Assembly: GCA_022264855.1 (NCBI GenBank)
Contig: JABYQU010000026.1
Coordinates: 417,730 to 481,729, forward strand
DNA: 64,000 nucleotides
Reading direction: 5' to 3'
Origin: Lenzites betulinus
Lineage: Eukaryota > Basidiomycota > Agaricomycetes > Polyporales > Polyporaceae
In this document: positions 53,530-64,000 of the stretch, in pieces
How the letters are laid out: each line of letters starts with the position of its first letter
Position numbering within the stretch: the first letter of the stretch is position 1
Made by a program: the position numbers and the translations under genes
Notes under the pieces: model-generated
Told to the model about the DNA's origin: nothing
Database searches by the model: none
Seen by the model: the letters and a program-made list of their open reading frames with translations, nothing else

Positions 53530-56397
53530 TCAGAGCACGCCATACACGGGCTTGCCGTCCATGACAGTCGTGACGACGGCCGTGTCGAGCACGCGCTCGG
53601 CGGGGACGCGCATGATGTCCTGCGAGAGCACGACGAAGTCCGCGAACTTGCCGGGCGTGATCGAGCCGAGGATGTCCTCCGTGAAGGACGCGTACGCCGG
53701 GTCGAGCGTCATGCCCTTCAGCGCCTCCGCGCGCGTCATGCGTTGCTCGGGGAACCTGGCGTGCGTGGCGCGGGAGGGTCAGGTTAGTCCCGGGGCGGTG
53801 GTGTGAAAGGAGTGGGGAGAGGGAGACGCACCAGCCTCCGGGCCCGTGCGGGGACGTGCCCTCTGGGGATACGCGCGTGATGGCGGCGTAGAACCCGGCG
53901 AGCGGGTTCATGTCCTCGACGGGGAAGTCGGACCCGAGCGTGATGCGCGCGCCGTGGTCGATGATGCTCCGGAAGGCGTACAGGCCCTTCACGCGCTCGG
54001 GGCCCTGTGGCGGCGCGCGCGCAGCGTGTCAGCGCACGTACGACGGACGGATAGCGGATAGGGGAGATGGTGGGAGTGGGGGTGGAGAGGGGGCGACGTA
54101 CCAGGCGGTCCTCGGCGAACCACATGTCGCTGATGCTGTGGACGGATGCGCGTGTCAGACGGGCAAGTAGCGGGCGAAACGGGGTGTGGGGCGGACTGAC
54201 GCGTGTGTGGGCTGGACGCTCGCGATGACTGTCGGAGGGGGCGTCAGCAGGTGCCGTGCCGGGCGGGGGCGCAGCGACACGAAGACGCACCGCCAAGGTC
54301 GCCGAACCGCGCCATGTCCTTCTGCGCGAGAATCTGCGCGTGCTCGAGGCGCGGGCGCAGCGCCGTCCCGTTCGCTTTGGCGAGCGCGGCCTCGAACGCG
54401 TCTAGCACGACGCCGTTCGCGCGGTCGCCTATCGCGTGCACGTTCTGGCGGGCGCGGGGTCAGGGTGGCCGCGGGGTGACGCGGAGAGAAGGGCGGGGGC
54501 GTACCACCTGCCAGCCGTCCTTCATGAACTTGGGGATGACCTCGTTGAGGAGCTCCGGGGCGATGCGCATGAATCCACGCGTCTCCGGGTTGTCCGCGTA
54601 CGGCTCGTAGAGCTACACATGGGTCGCACGAGAACCAGCAGAACAACGCCAAGGCGGGTAAATCGAGTGCCAGGTGAGTAACGTAGACAGCAAGAAGGCT
54701 CTATAGGCACTTACAGCCGCTCCGCCAGACCTAAGGGCGCCTGGAAGAAGCGGACATGAATGGGGATGTCGGTAACGGGCGCTCAGCAGCATCGGTTTGG
54801 AGGTTTGCTTACCGTCTGCGAAAATTTTGACGCTGCGCACGCTCAGGCGGTTGTTACCTGCGAGAACGATCTTCTCGAAGGCATCGCCCCAGTAAGCGGC
54901 CGTCTCGTCGAAATATTTCATGCCGTAGACGCGAATCTAGAGGCGCGCGTTCGAGCGGAGGCGAAGAGGAGTTAGCATGCATAGACGGGTGGAACGCGCG
55001 CGATCGCTTACGGGGAGCGTCGTGGCCTGGGCCTCTCTACACAGTTCATGCGGGTGAGCATGTGGACGAAGCTAAGAGTGGTGTGGACGGCACTTACCTC
55101 CGGAAGAATTCAAGTGACATGGGGTTGAAGCCGGCGTCGTGCACGGAGGTCAGGCCAAGCGAGTGTGCGTCTTTGACGGTGGCAGCGAACCGCTTCTGGA
55201 GCTGCTTGTACGTTGGCTCTGGGCGGATGACCAAATCCTGCGCGTTGTCCAAGAATACACCTGTGTCCGCGTGGTCAGCTGGCAGGATACGAGCGGGGAA
55301 AGCGCGCTCATTACCGGTGGGCTTGCCAAACGAGTCGCGCACAATGACGCCGCCCTCGACTTCCTCGGGGAGCGGCTCCATTGAGCGAAGTACGCTCTTT
55401 GATACCCAGAGGGCGTGGCCGTCCTTGCTCTGGAGCACGACCGGGCGTCCGGCAACAATGGGGTCTTCCTCCAGCGCGTCCTACACGAACATAAGCACAC
55501 TGAAGGATGGTTCCTAGCGAACCCAGGACATACAGCGGTGGGCCACTCTTCGAGGAGCCACTTGGTGTGATCCCATCCCCAACCCTCGACGAACTTTGTC
55601 TGATCTTCAAAGATATCGGGGTCGGCGATGATGTACGCTCTCACGCGTGCTACGGTCTCTGGCGGTGGAAAGTTACGGCGATTTCCGAAGAAGAAGAGAA
55701 GCACGGGGGGACAAACCGGCGATGGTAGAGGTCCCCTCGAGCGGCATCTGCTTGGTCGCGCCATACTCGAGGACGTGTGCGTGCGAGTCTGTGGGAAAGG
55801 CGTGAGCGAGTGGATGGCTATCAAGGCGCGAGTGAGCGACGCACCGCTCAGGCCTGGGACGATGATTTGGCCAGGCTTGAGGAAGCGCACGTGGGGCTGT
55901 CCGGGTGTTGTGGCGTACCAGGTTGCTAAGATGTGATCTGACAAGGCCGCCGGAGTGGTTAAAACGACCGATCAGGGTGATTGGCTGGCAATCAAAGGGA
56001 GCGCACCCAGTGATCCGGTGTTGGTGAACTTGGACTTGTGGACGACGAGACACTGGGCACGGGGTGTGTCGGTATCGAGGGTGTAGATGCCCGCACCTTC
56101 GCGGGAGCAGATCGCGTAGGAGTCGGAGAGGTCGTCGGGAAAGCCGAGGGAGTCCCATTTCGAGTAGACGAAGTAGGATGAGAGGGCGAGGGAGACGAAG
56201 ACGAGAAGAAGCGTGGAGCGCCCGGATGATGTCGACGGCGGTGCGGGTTGTGCGGCGGGGGCAGGTGGCGGGGACGCGGGCGGGGACGCGGACTTTTGAT
56301 CAGCGGGGGTTCGTTTGCGGAGGGAGGAGTCATCGGAGGGAGGCATGGCGTTGTCGACGGCGGGGGAAGTGGGGCGTTTGTCGGTGGTCGGGGGCAT
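53530..56397 (-). CDS. Membrane-anchored amidohydrolase (YtcJ-like, Amidohydro_3)
   Basis: Fifteen exons can be followed on the minus strand from ATG 56397 (first exon 56397-56007) to the stop at 53530, about 635 residues. Introns are 50-100 nt with matching phases; two exons are only nine codons. The N-terminus is Pro/Ser-rich, then a single membrane anchor near residues 61-78 (STLLLVFVSLALSSYFVY). The TIM-barrel metal-hydrolase motifs follow: DSHAHVLEYGA (HxH), GVFLDNAQDLV, SVHDAGFNP, NVHAIGDRANG, LEHAQIL, and the metal Asp in TLGSDFPVEDM. The C-terminus is GKFADFVVLSQD. Homologues hydrolyse N-acyl or amide bonds; the substrate is unknown. It is transcribed divergently from the HRD1-like gene, with 678 bp between start codons. 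All metal ligands look intact. Confidence 0.9.
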
Positions 56398-57075
56398 TGG
56401 GATCTATAAGTACTGGAGAAGACGCATCATGAGAAAAGCGGGCCGGACAGAAGCGCGGAGGAGGCTGGAATGAAAGGTGAGACGAGTCGGCCATAGAGTA
56501 ATACAGGTGCGAGCGGGATCAGTGGCGAACGGGCAGAATGAAGACGGCTAGGATAGCGAGACGCTGGGCGAAGGGGCGCGGAGAAGACGCCGACCTGGAT
56601 CAAACTACGGCGCTGGTGCAGACGCCCGGAACGAAGAGGAGGCGCGTACTGGTCTGAGTCTAGCGCCGCGCCGTCGACAGCAGGTGGTGGAGATGATGCA
56701 GTCCGCTCGCCGAGCCGACGATCAGCAGTCGCAGGACTTACCTCGAGGGACGAGGGCGTCAATCACCTACCAGACCGCGGGTAAACCAAGAACGCGGAGG
56801 AGTACGATGTGCGTGGAAGTTTCAGCAGCGAGCGTTCGCAGCTGGGGCAGGGGAGGCGGGAGGTGGACGTCGGGAGTCGGGGGACGGGGAGGAGGTGAGG
56901 GCGGAAGAGGTGGACCTACAACTCACAGACGCCCGCGCGCCGGGGAGTGTAACGCACGTGACGAGGCACGTCACAGGAGGCCGGCCACGTCGCGTGTGCC
57001 ACTCTCAGCCACCTCCACTCCTCGTCCTCGTCCTCCTCGTCGTCGTCTGCCTGTCGCTGGCTGCTCTGGGTCTGA
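56398..57075. promoter_or_regulatory. Shared intergenic region of amidohydrolase and HRD1-like genes
   Basis: The 678 bp between the two divergent start codons presumably contain both promoters. No clear TATA box or other gene was identified. Confidence 0.35.
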
Positions 57076-60000
57076 ATGCCGCTGCACGATGTTCTGCGCC
57101 AGCGCCTCCAGCCGCTCACCTCCGCCGTCACCTCCAACCGCATCTTCCTCTACGCCGTCTTCTCCCTCTTCGCAGTAGCTGCCACCATCGCAAACGCCTG
57201 CCGGGCACACAGCAACTTCTACTCCGTCTCCATCTACCTGGCAAAGAGCAGTCGCAGCGTCCTCGTGCGTCCACTTCGCGTCCTCTGCGCCACCGAGCTC
57301 ACCCTCTCCACAGGTCCTCGCCAACTTTGGTTTCCTATGTGCCTTACTCTCGGGCCGCATCTTCCAGGCCATATTCTTTGGCCCTCTCCAGCCCCGTGAG
57401 GTCGAGGTACGTGCTTACTCCTGTACCCTTTATACGCGCCCCAACCACCCGCACATAGCGTCTGTACGACCAAACATGGATGTTCGTCACAGAGTCCCTC
57501 CTCGCCTTCACCATCTTCCGCGACGAGTTCGACGTCCCCTTCCTCCTCATGTTCGGCTTCCTCCTCTTTGTCAAGTGCTTCCACTGGCTCATGGCAGACC
57601 GCGTCGAATCCGTAAGTTACACACTTTGCGTTCTATCCCCGTCTCCGCTCACGCGCTCGAAGATGGACCAAACGCTCTACCCTGGCCCCCGACCCTGTTC
57701 CATGTCCGCATTAACGCGCTCTTCGGCGTTCTCTGGGCCATAGATCTCACGATGTTCGCCTTCGCGGTCGAGAGCACGCTCACAAACGGCGTCGGTGGCA
57801 TGGTTCTATTTGCGAGCGAGGTCAGTCCCTGCGCGCCCGCCCCGACGTCCCAATCACACCGCTCACACTTGCCGTCAGTACGCCATCCTCCTCGCCAGCG
57901 CCTTGAACGCGATGATGCGCTACGCCCTCTCTATCCTTGATCTGCGCAGAGCCCGCACTCGCGGAGGTGAAAACGCCCCTCCGTGGGAGAACAAGAGCAT
58001 GTACATCTTCTACATAGAGCTCCTCACCGGCAAGTCCCGCCTCCCGCTCTCCTCCCTGCGCGCCGCTTACGTCCGCCCTCCCTGCGCCCCATCAGACTTC
58101 CTCAAGCTAACGACGTACATGACGTTCTTTATGATCATCCTCACCTTCTACGGCCTGCCGCTCAACATCATCCGGGACGTCTTCGTCACGGCACGCTCGT
58201 TCATCACTCGCCTCCGTGCGCTCGTCCGCTACCACAACGCGACGCGTGATATGGACCGGCGCTATCCCGACGCGACCGAGGCGGAGCTGGTGGACATGTC
58301 CGATCGCACCTGCATCATCTGCCGCGAGGAGATGCACTCGCGCGCAGCCCCCGCGCAGGCTCAGCAAGAACCCGCCGCCGCTGCCAATGGCGACGCACAA
58401 CAGCAGCCCCCACAGCCGCCTGCTGATGGCCCGAACATGACGCCCAAGAAGCTCCCCTGCGGGCACATCTTCCACTTCCAGTGCCTCAGATCCTGGCTCG
58501 AGCGCCAACAGAGCTGCCCGACCTGGTAAGCCCTTCCGCCGCTTCTCACAGATCCATCCGGTCTTTGGATCTAAGACCCTTGTGTTCCCCAGCCGTCGCA
58601 CGGTCCTCGACAACAACCCGCCGCAGAACACGCCGCAGGCGCCAGGGCAGGGCCAGCCAGGCGCCGCGCGTCCTCGGCCGGGCGCTGCTCCCGTTCCTGG
58701 GGCCGCGCCTGGAGGGGCGGTCGCTGGCAACGGCCCCCTCGGATGGGTGGGGCGCTTCCTCGGCTTGCCGCAGGCGCCCGCGCTCAACGGCCAGTTCCCT
58801 GGTGCGCAAGCACGGGTGCCGTTCCAGCAGGGCATGCCCCCGCCGAATCATCAGCCAGCATGGGAAGAGCCGGGAGCCGGCCTTCAGCCTCCACCTCCTG
58901 GTCACATACCGGGGCCACCCCCGGGCGTGTTCTACGACCCTGCGCAAGGATGGCAGCTCCAGCCGTTCCAGCCACCGCCGCCCATGCAGCAGCCGCCCAT
59001 GTTGTACGGGTTTTATGGCCCAGGTCAGGTGTGGCAGCCTTGGGGCAACCCCCAGTTGTATGCCCAGCAACCGCCGGCACATGCGCAGCCGCAACCCGCG
59101 GCGCCGCTAGAGGCCCCTTCGCTGGCGCAACCCGCACAACTCCCGCTGCCGCCCTCCGTTCCGGCACCCACAGGCGAGGCGGCGACGCCTCAATCCGCGG
59201 ACTCGCAGGCTCCTACGCCCACACCTACGACGTCGGCAGCGGAGCCTCCTGCGGCTGAGGGTGAGACACTCGAGGCACGCCGCGCGGCGGCGCTTGCTGC
59301 CCTCCGGCGCTTGAACCAGTCTGCGGTCTCACCATCCGCTCAGACTCCCGAGGCGACCTCGGGCGCGTCATCTGAACTCGGCATCGCGCCACCTGCCCCC
59401 GCCGAGACGTCCGCGCCAATCCCGACACCGACGACGACCCCCGCCGCGCCTGCTGAGCCCTCGAGCAGCACGTCCGTGCCCCTGGCGGGACCTCACCCGC
59501 CAAACTCGCACTCAAATCCTGCCCTTCCCAGTCTCATCCCGCTGTACGACCCCAGCACGGTGACCCCTATGCGCGTTGCAAACCCGAACCCGTATCTCGC
59601 GCCCTACGGCAACTATTACCGTGCACCGGGCGTACCCTCGTCCTCCGCGCGACCCGCCGGCGTGCGTCCTTCCTCCTCAAGCCAACAAGCTGCGGCCGCC
59701 GCCGCCGCGGCGCAGGCGCACGTCCCGCGGTCGGCGCGCGCGGGGCCGGGCGGGGCGCGCACGCCGCTCGGGCAGCTGCCGCCGACGCTCACGGAGGAGC
59801 AGCTCGCGCGGCTGGACCGGCTGACGCGCGAGGCGATTGACGAGCGGCTGCGCGTGCTGGAGGGCGTGTCGGGCGCGATCTTTAGGTGTATGGAGGAGCT
59901 GACGAGGGTGAGGAGTGTGATGGGGCCGGCGGTGCGCAGGACGGGCGCGGGACAGGCGCAAGCGGGGCCGTCGTCGACGAGGGCGGGAGATGCGTCGACG

Positions 60001-60288
60001 GATGCGACGGCGTCGACGTCGACCGCGACGCCTACCACGACGACGGCGACTACCTCGGGCGAGCCGCGTATGATGCACACTACGCTGGCAACGCTCACGC
60101 CGGATGGTGCGATCATGAATGCCGCGCGGGCGGGAGACGTGGATGAGGAGGCGGCGAAGGACGTGGTCCCCGAGCCGTCCTCTGGGAGCGCGACGCCCAG
60201 CGAAAACGGCTCTATCCAGTGTGACGCGGGCGAAGCGACTGGTGCCGCGCTCGATGCGAGCACGCGTGAGGGCGAGGAGGCAGAGTAG
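57076..60288 (+). CDS. HRD1: HRD1-type ER RING E3 ubiquitin ligase, with one-base frameshift
   Basis: Seven exons: 57076-57264, 57314-57406, 57459-57611, 57663-57820, 57879-58029, 58096-58525 and 58593-60288, about 956 residues once the frameshift is allowed for. The N-terminal multi-span region (NRIFLYAVFSLFAVAATIAN, TESLLAFTIFRDEFDVPFLL, LTTYMTFFMIILTFYGLPLN) and a RING-H2 (CIICREEM ... CGHIFHFQCLRSWLERQQ, CPTC across the last intron) match Hrd1/synoviolin, the ER-associated degradation ligase. The tail is long and Pro/Ala/Gln-rich. In exon 4 the frame breaks at the C run 57686-57690: MDQTLYPGP before it and TLFHVRINALFGVLWAIDL after it need one more base. Intron 5 (58030-58095) is GC-AG. 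The break is either a sequencing error or a disabling mutation. Confidence 0.88.
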
Positions 60289-60719
60289 GAGCGGAAGGAT
60301 ACACATTGGGTCCGTAGCGACATGGATGTGTACATAGGGAGAGTGGATGTATGATATCTTTTTGCTGCACGCGCACGGTCGCGGGACCGTCAACGTCGAC
60401 TGTACTGGTGCACTCCCGTCCTTCCAGGTCCAGCCCCGACTGACAACTGGCGTTATGTGGCTTACACGCCGTTGTCCATACAGGTCCTGTTTTATGAATT
60501 TGCAAACATGGGTATTATACGCAGGAGGAGGACTGTCTACTTCACCGCTGCTGCCGCTGCGACCACTCCTTATGGAGCCATCCTTCCGCCAGCTCCCGCC
60601 CAATATTCCGACGAGCAAGTTTCACGCTAATCTTGAATTCATTGAGTTGACCCGTCAGGCTCTGTGACGGTAGTGCTCTCTAAAACTGGGGACACACTGT
60701 ACCGCGATGCGCCCACACA
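60289..60719. other. 3' flank of HRD1-like gene
   Basis: No gene recognised. Confidence 0.35.
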
Positions 60720-61445
60720 GAAATCACATTTTTATGGTGACTATATAAGTGTCCTATGGTGTACAAATGGGACTCTCCCGCAGACCCCACCGTCGCAAAG
60801 ACCTTTAGCCATTGCGTAGATGGTGCGTTCTTAGAGAATTACCGCAGAAGTGACGCCGACGCGAGGGCCAGATCTGCAGGTGCCCATCAGCGGATGATGC
60901 TGGGGGTCGCGCGGATTTTCTCCATCTCTGCCGCGCTAGGAATTGGGTGGGGCACGCCTCACGACGGGGCTTTCTCGGTCCACAAGTCGGGATATCGGTG
61001 AAGCGGGAGCGAGCTCCGTCCCTGCAAAAGTGGGCCACTTCGATGAGGCGGTGCTGAAGAAAGACGGTCTGGTCAGTGCACAGCCTGGGGAGAAAATGAA
61101 AGGGACGCACTTCACGGGAGCTGCGGTGTGGAGCCTACAAGCGGATCCCGCCTGTCCCAACACTCCGCGTCCACCTGGGTGGTGGAGCCCGAGCCATACT
61201 ACATCTCATCGAAAGCATCGAGAAACACTTCGAACGACGCGAAGCTTGGAATATGCGGGGCAGGAGGGAGATCTGTCACGTCCGACCCGGAGAACGTGAC
61301 GAATGGCGGTCCAGGAGCGTCCATGCTCGTGATCGGAGGATACACGTGATCCAGAGGGACCGCGTCGTCGGACAGATTGCAGTCGGACGACGCGTCGAAT
61401 ACGTCCTCAGCCCCAGTGGAAACCGCCCCGTTAAGGATTTGGCGC
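60720..61445 (-). repeat. Cassette copy 3, unit A fragment
   Basis: Inverted, partial copy of the 3' part of unit A (matches 52420-53115). It shares SDDAVPLDHV, PPITSMDAPGP, SFASFEVFLDAFDEM and the TAAAAATGTGATTT terminus near 60725. The acidic frame has an in-frame TAG right after DEM. Exon 1, the promoter and unit B are absent. A truncated relic. Confidence 0.7.
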
Positions 61446-61583
61446 GGCCGTCTAGCATTCGGCGGGGTTTGGCTGTGTTAGGGTACGGCGCCTGTGTGCG
61501 GTAGATGCGGCGCGCCATTCGGCCAGGTTTGGCAGGACAGGTCTCTCTCTTCCCGTCCCGCACCTGGACCTCACATCAAAGGG

Positions 61584-61631
61584 GGCTAACTAGCCCGGCA
61601 TAGCCCCCCCCCTTTGCCGGGCTAGTTAGCC
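61584..61631. repeat. Perfect 17 bp inverted repeat (hairpin)
   Basis: GGCTAACTAGCCCGGCA (61584-61600) pairs perfectly with 61615-61631 across a 14 nt C-rich loop. GGGGGCTA (61581-61588) can pair instead with TAGCCCCC (61601-61608), giving two mutually exclusive stems. Role unknown; it could be a transposon terminus or a structured RNA. Confidence 0.7.
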
Positions 61632-61642
61632 TCAAATGAGCC

Positions 61643-61675
61643 TTTATCTGCACCGTTCAATAAAAGGCAGATAAA
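61643..61675. repeat. Second inverted repeat, 9 bp stem
   Basis: TTTATCTGC (61643-61651) pairs with GCAGATAAA (61667-61675), 11 nt after the first hairpin. Confidence 0.5.
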
Positions 61676-62084
61676 ACCCCGTTAAGGAAAGACGCCCTCT
61701 TACCTATAGTAGTAGTACCCCGCCATATGTACAAGTCTTAAGCGCCAACGCGCCCAGCCACCCGTGGCGCCCGCCCGCCCAGCGCTAACAGGCCCGCCGC
61801 CACCGCCACCGCCCTCTGCGCTGTGCCGCACAGCGAGCTCGCTCCCCGGCGTTCCCCTGCGCCTTTTCGCTCCGTTTTTTTTGTAATCATGTATAGTAGA
61901 TCTATTAGAAACCGTTTATGCAGTTACTATGGGCTACAAAACGCAAGGGGCAGTAGTAATCGACTACCGGGTGACGGTCCAATGGGGTGGGGGCCGGGGC
62001 CCGGGTAGTCAGGTTGCCGGTCTCCGGGATATGAACGAGGGGCGGCATCAGTCGGCACCGGGGCGTGCCGTGTACCCGGTCCTC

Positions 62085-63010
62085 CCCTGTAGTGGGCCCG
62101 CCGTAGTCTCCCGCCCACTGCGCCCGCCGGCGCGCTCGCTGGTGCTTCTCGGCACCGCGGTTGCGTGCATGGGGCCGGCGGAAGACGGGGGGCGGGGAGG
62201 CGGGCGCGTGGCGGTGCGCGCGCGTGCGCGAGCGGTGGCGCTGGCGGCGTGTTGCGCCGACATGCCGGTGATGCCACACCCACGTGGTCCACCCCCGCCT
62301 CCCGCCCCCGCCGTAGTCCCGCGCCCTCTGCACCCGCCCGCGCACGCAGCGGTGGGCTTGGTACGGCGTTGCGTACGCGGGGCGGGCGAGCGAAGGGCGG
62401 GGAAACGGGGCGCGGGGCGGGCGTAGGCGCGGGACAGGCGCGGGCGCGCAGAGGCGGTGGTGTTGGTCGCGCAGGCGTGCCGGTGAGGCCTCGCCCACGT
62501 TGCCCACCCCCGCCTCCCGCCCCCGCCCCAGTCTCCCGCCCCCTACGCCCGCCTGCGCACTCACTGGTGCTGCCCGGTTACGTACGCGGGGCGGGCGGAG
62601 GAGGGTGGAAGACGGGGGCGGGGCGGGCCGCGGGTGTGTGGGCCGGCGCCAGGGCGCTGTGTCGGACGGTGGCGTTGGCAGCGGGTTGCGCCGACGTGCC
62701 GTTGATGCCATACCCACGTGGCCCCCGCCCTCCCGCCCCAGTGTCCACGCCCGCGCCTGCGACCTCGGCCGTCCGTCTGCTGCCCTGTGCCGGGTCTTTG
62801 TCATGTATGGTGGAGGGACAGGGCGAGGACAGTCGCCTGTCGGTTGCGCGGGGAGTCGGGGACAGGTAGCACGGGTAGCAGGCGTCGGGGAGGCAGCAGG
62901 CAGGCGCTGGGGCGGGGCGCTGGCAGGCGCCGGGTGGGACGGTAGGCGCCAAGTGGGACGGTGGGCAGGCGCCGGGGCGGGGCGTAGGCAGGCGCCGAGG
63001 TGGTGTCCGG
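62085..63010. repeat. GC-rich tandem repeat, period about 212 bp
   Basis: A segment beginning GCCGTAGTCTCCCGCCC recurs in diverged form at about 62098, 62309, 62524 and 62736, spacing 211-215 bp. The array ends in shorter GGCAGGCGCCGGGGCGGGGCG-like units (about 62890-63010). Flanks are AT-rich. The 390-codon minus-strand frame across it is an artefact of composition. Confidence 0.65.
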
Positions 63011-63198
63011 CGCCAAGGCGGCGGGACCACAGCGGTGCAAGTACTAATAGTAGCTGACCGACAGATATTGAATTCATACGTAAGGCGAAAGGTAAACATG
63101 AAATGTAAACACTATACTACTAGGTATATAGTATATGTAGTAGCCTATTACTATAGTCCATCTTAAAGCATAGTACTTAGTTAGCAAAGTCACTAGTG

Positions 63199-64000
63199 TC
63201 AGCCCCCTCCGCGCCCACGCACGCGACCTCCACGCCCACGCCCACGCCCACGCGTACGCCCGCCTTGTGCCATACCGCTATCGTAATTGATGAACTGTAT
63301 CTCAACGGCGCCGCCAGAAAGCGCGGGGTCGATTGCGTGGGCGGCGCCGGACAGCGTGGTGTCAATCGCGGGGGTACCACCAGACAGCGCGGGGTCAATC
63401 GCGGGTGCGCCACCGGCGCCGGTGAGCATCGGGTCGATCACGGGGGTGCTGACGGTGAGCGCGGGGTCGATCGCGTGGGCACCGCCGGTGAGTGCGCCGC
63501 TGGCTGCATGGGCATCGCCGGTGAGTGCGGGGTCGATCGCGAAGTGCGGTGGCATGTGCCATTCATGGAGGCCACCGGGGAGGGCGGCGTTGTGCTGTAC
63601 TGGGACGCCTGCATTCACGAATGGCGACTCGGGCGAGATGTCGATGGGTGGCACACCCGGGGTAAAGTAGAACATCGGAGGGGGACCAGCGGGCACGGTA
63701 GCCATACCTCCAAGAGAGCTCGACGGCTGCCAAGCGCCATGCGAAGAGCCAATCGAGCCTTGCATGGCATGTACCGGAGGTGCGGCGTGTGGCGACGTGG
63801 AAGAGGAAGCAGTGGCGGCCGCCGTATAGCCCGTACGCGGGTCACATCCGCCCGCAGGAACGCTCGCAGACACCATGGGGTCTGCGGGGAAGGACGGAGG
63901 AAGGGGGGCGAACACGGCCGTTTGCGTGGCACGGAGCCTCTGGGCTTCGGGGGGACAGCCCGGCGTACTCGAGATGACGGCGGTTGGAGGTGCCGTCTCT
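63199..64000 (-). CDS. Unknown repeat protein, N-terminus beyond window
   Basis: The frame is open from the right edge of the window to a TGA at 63199-63201, at least 266 codons, with no ATG that must be the start, so the gene continues rightwards. The visible part is Pro/Ala/Ser-rich. It then has about eight copies of a nine-to-twelve residue unit (AIDPALTGG, AIDPALSGG, AIDTTLSGA, VIDPMLTGA), followed by VEIQFINYDSGM and an RG-rich C-terminus (GRTRGRGRGRGGRVRGRGGG). The RG tail suggests RNA or nucleic-acid binding. The DPAL repeats resemble nothing I recognise. It could be a transcriptional regulator with a disordered tail, but the folded part is not in view. Confidence 0.6.
   Translation of the reverse strand, partial: ETAPPTAVISSTPGCPPEAQRLRATQTAVFAPLPPSFPADPMVSASVPAGGCDPRTGYTAAATASSSTSPHAAPPVHAMQGSIGSSHGAWQPSSSLGGMATVPAGPPPMFYFTPGVPPIDISPESPFVNAGVPVQHNAALPGGLHEWHMPPHFAIDPALTGDAHAASGALTGGAHAIDPALTVSTPVIDPMLTGAGGAPAIDPALSGGTPAIDTTLSGAAHAIDPALSGGAVEIQFINYDSGMAQGGRTRGRGRGRGGRVRGRGGG

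Noticed and set aside
61584..61631. Helitron 3' terminus
   Set aside because: The hairpin is not followed by CTRR at the expected distance and no Rep/helicase is present in the window.
61905..63077. 390-codon minus-strand frame rich in Pro/Arg/Ala
   Set aside because: Lies entirely on a GC-rich tandem repeat; no conserved core or start context.
1..64000. tRNA, rRNA or CRISPR
   Set aside because: I saw no credible cloverleaf, rRNA or regularly spaced repeat array by eye; a tRNAscan run would be needed to exclude tRNAs firmly.

Overview
The window looks like nuclear DNA of a filamentous basidiomycete, most likely an agaricomycete such as a polypore. Three things support this: GC-rich multi-exon genes with 50-65 nt introns (GTRNGT donors, CTRAY branch sites), large F-box and low-complexity proteins, and Con-6 and Mia40 homologues of fungal type. 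The taxonomic call is inference from gene content, not from a search.

Layout. 1-3845 has no gene I can support. 3846-19411 is one F-box gene (minus strand) whose intron is occupied by a LINE retrotransposon of about 14.1 kb (4527-18644, plus strand) with a poly(A) tail and a 10-13 bp target-site duplication. The LINE is unusual. Upstream of a normal endonuclease/reverse transcriptase/RNase H ORF2 it carries two divergent gag-like ORF1 genes, each with a CCHC knuckle, plus several unknown ORFs. 20201-21759 (minus) encodes a probable secreted precursor: signal peptide, a domain with two CxxC pairs, and then eight Trp-rich cores mostly ending at Lys-Arg sites. It looks like a kexin-processed repeat peptide precursor and is my main candidate for a new system.

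23-41 kb holds ordinary genes: a metallo-beta-lactamase-fold hydrolase, Mia40, a very large Sec7/PH protein, a small unknown protein, a Con-6 protein with a CRE and TATA box, and a FAD monooxygenase.

42.3-53.1 kb contains a GEN1/Yen1-type XPG nuclease (minus) flanked by two inverted copies of a 2.6-3 kb cassette. Each cassette has two divergent, spliced, TATA-driven small units around a 0.9 kb shared promoter. A third, partial copy lies at 60.7-61.4 kb. 53.5-56.4 kb is a 15-exon membrane-anchored amidohydrolase (minus), divergent from an HRD1-type RING E3 ligase (57.1-60.3 kb) that carries a one-base frameshift and a GC-AG intron.

The right end holds paired hairpins, a GC-rich satellite of about 212 bp period, and a minus-strand gene with AIDPALSGG-type repeats that runs off the edge. 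The genes do not form one pathway. The coherent units are the LINE, the peptide precursor and the inverted cassettes.
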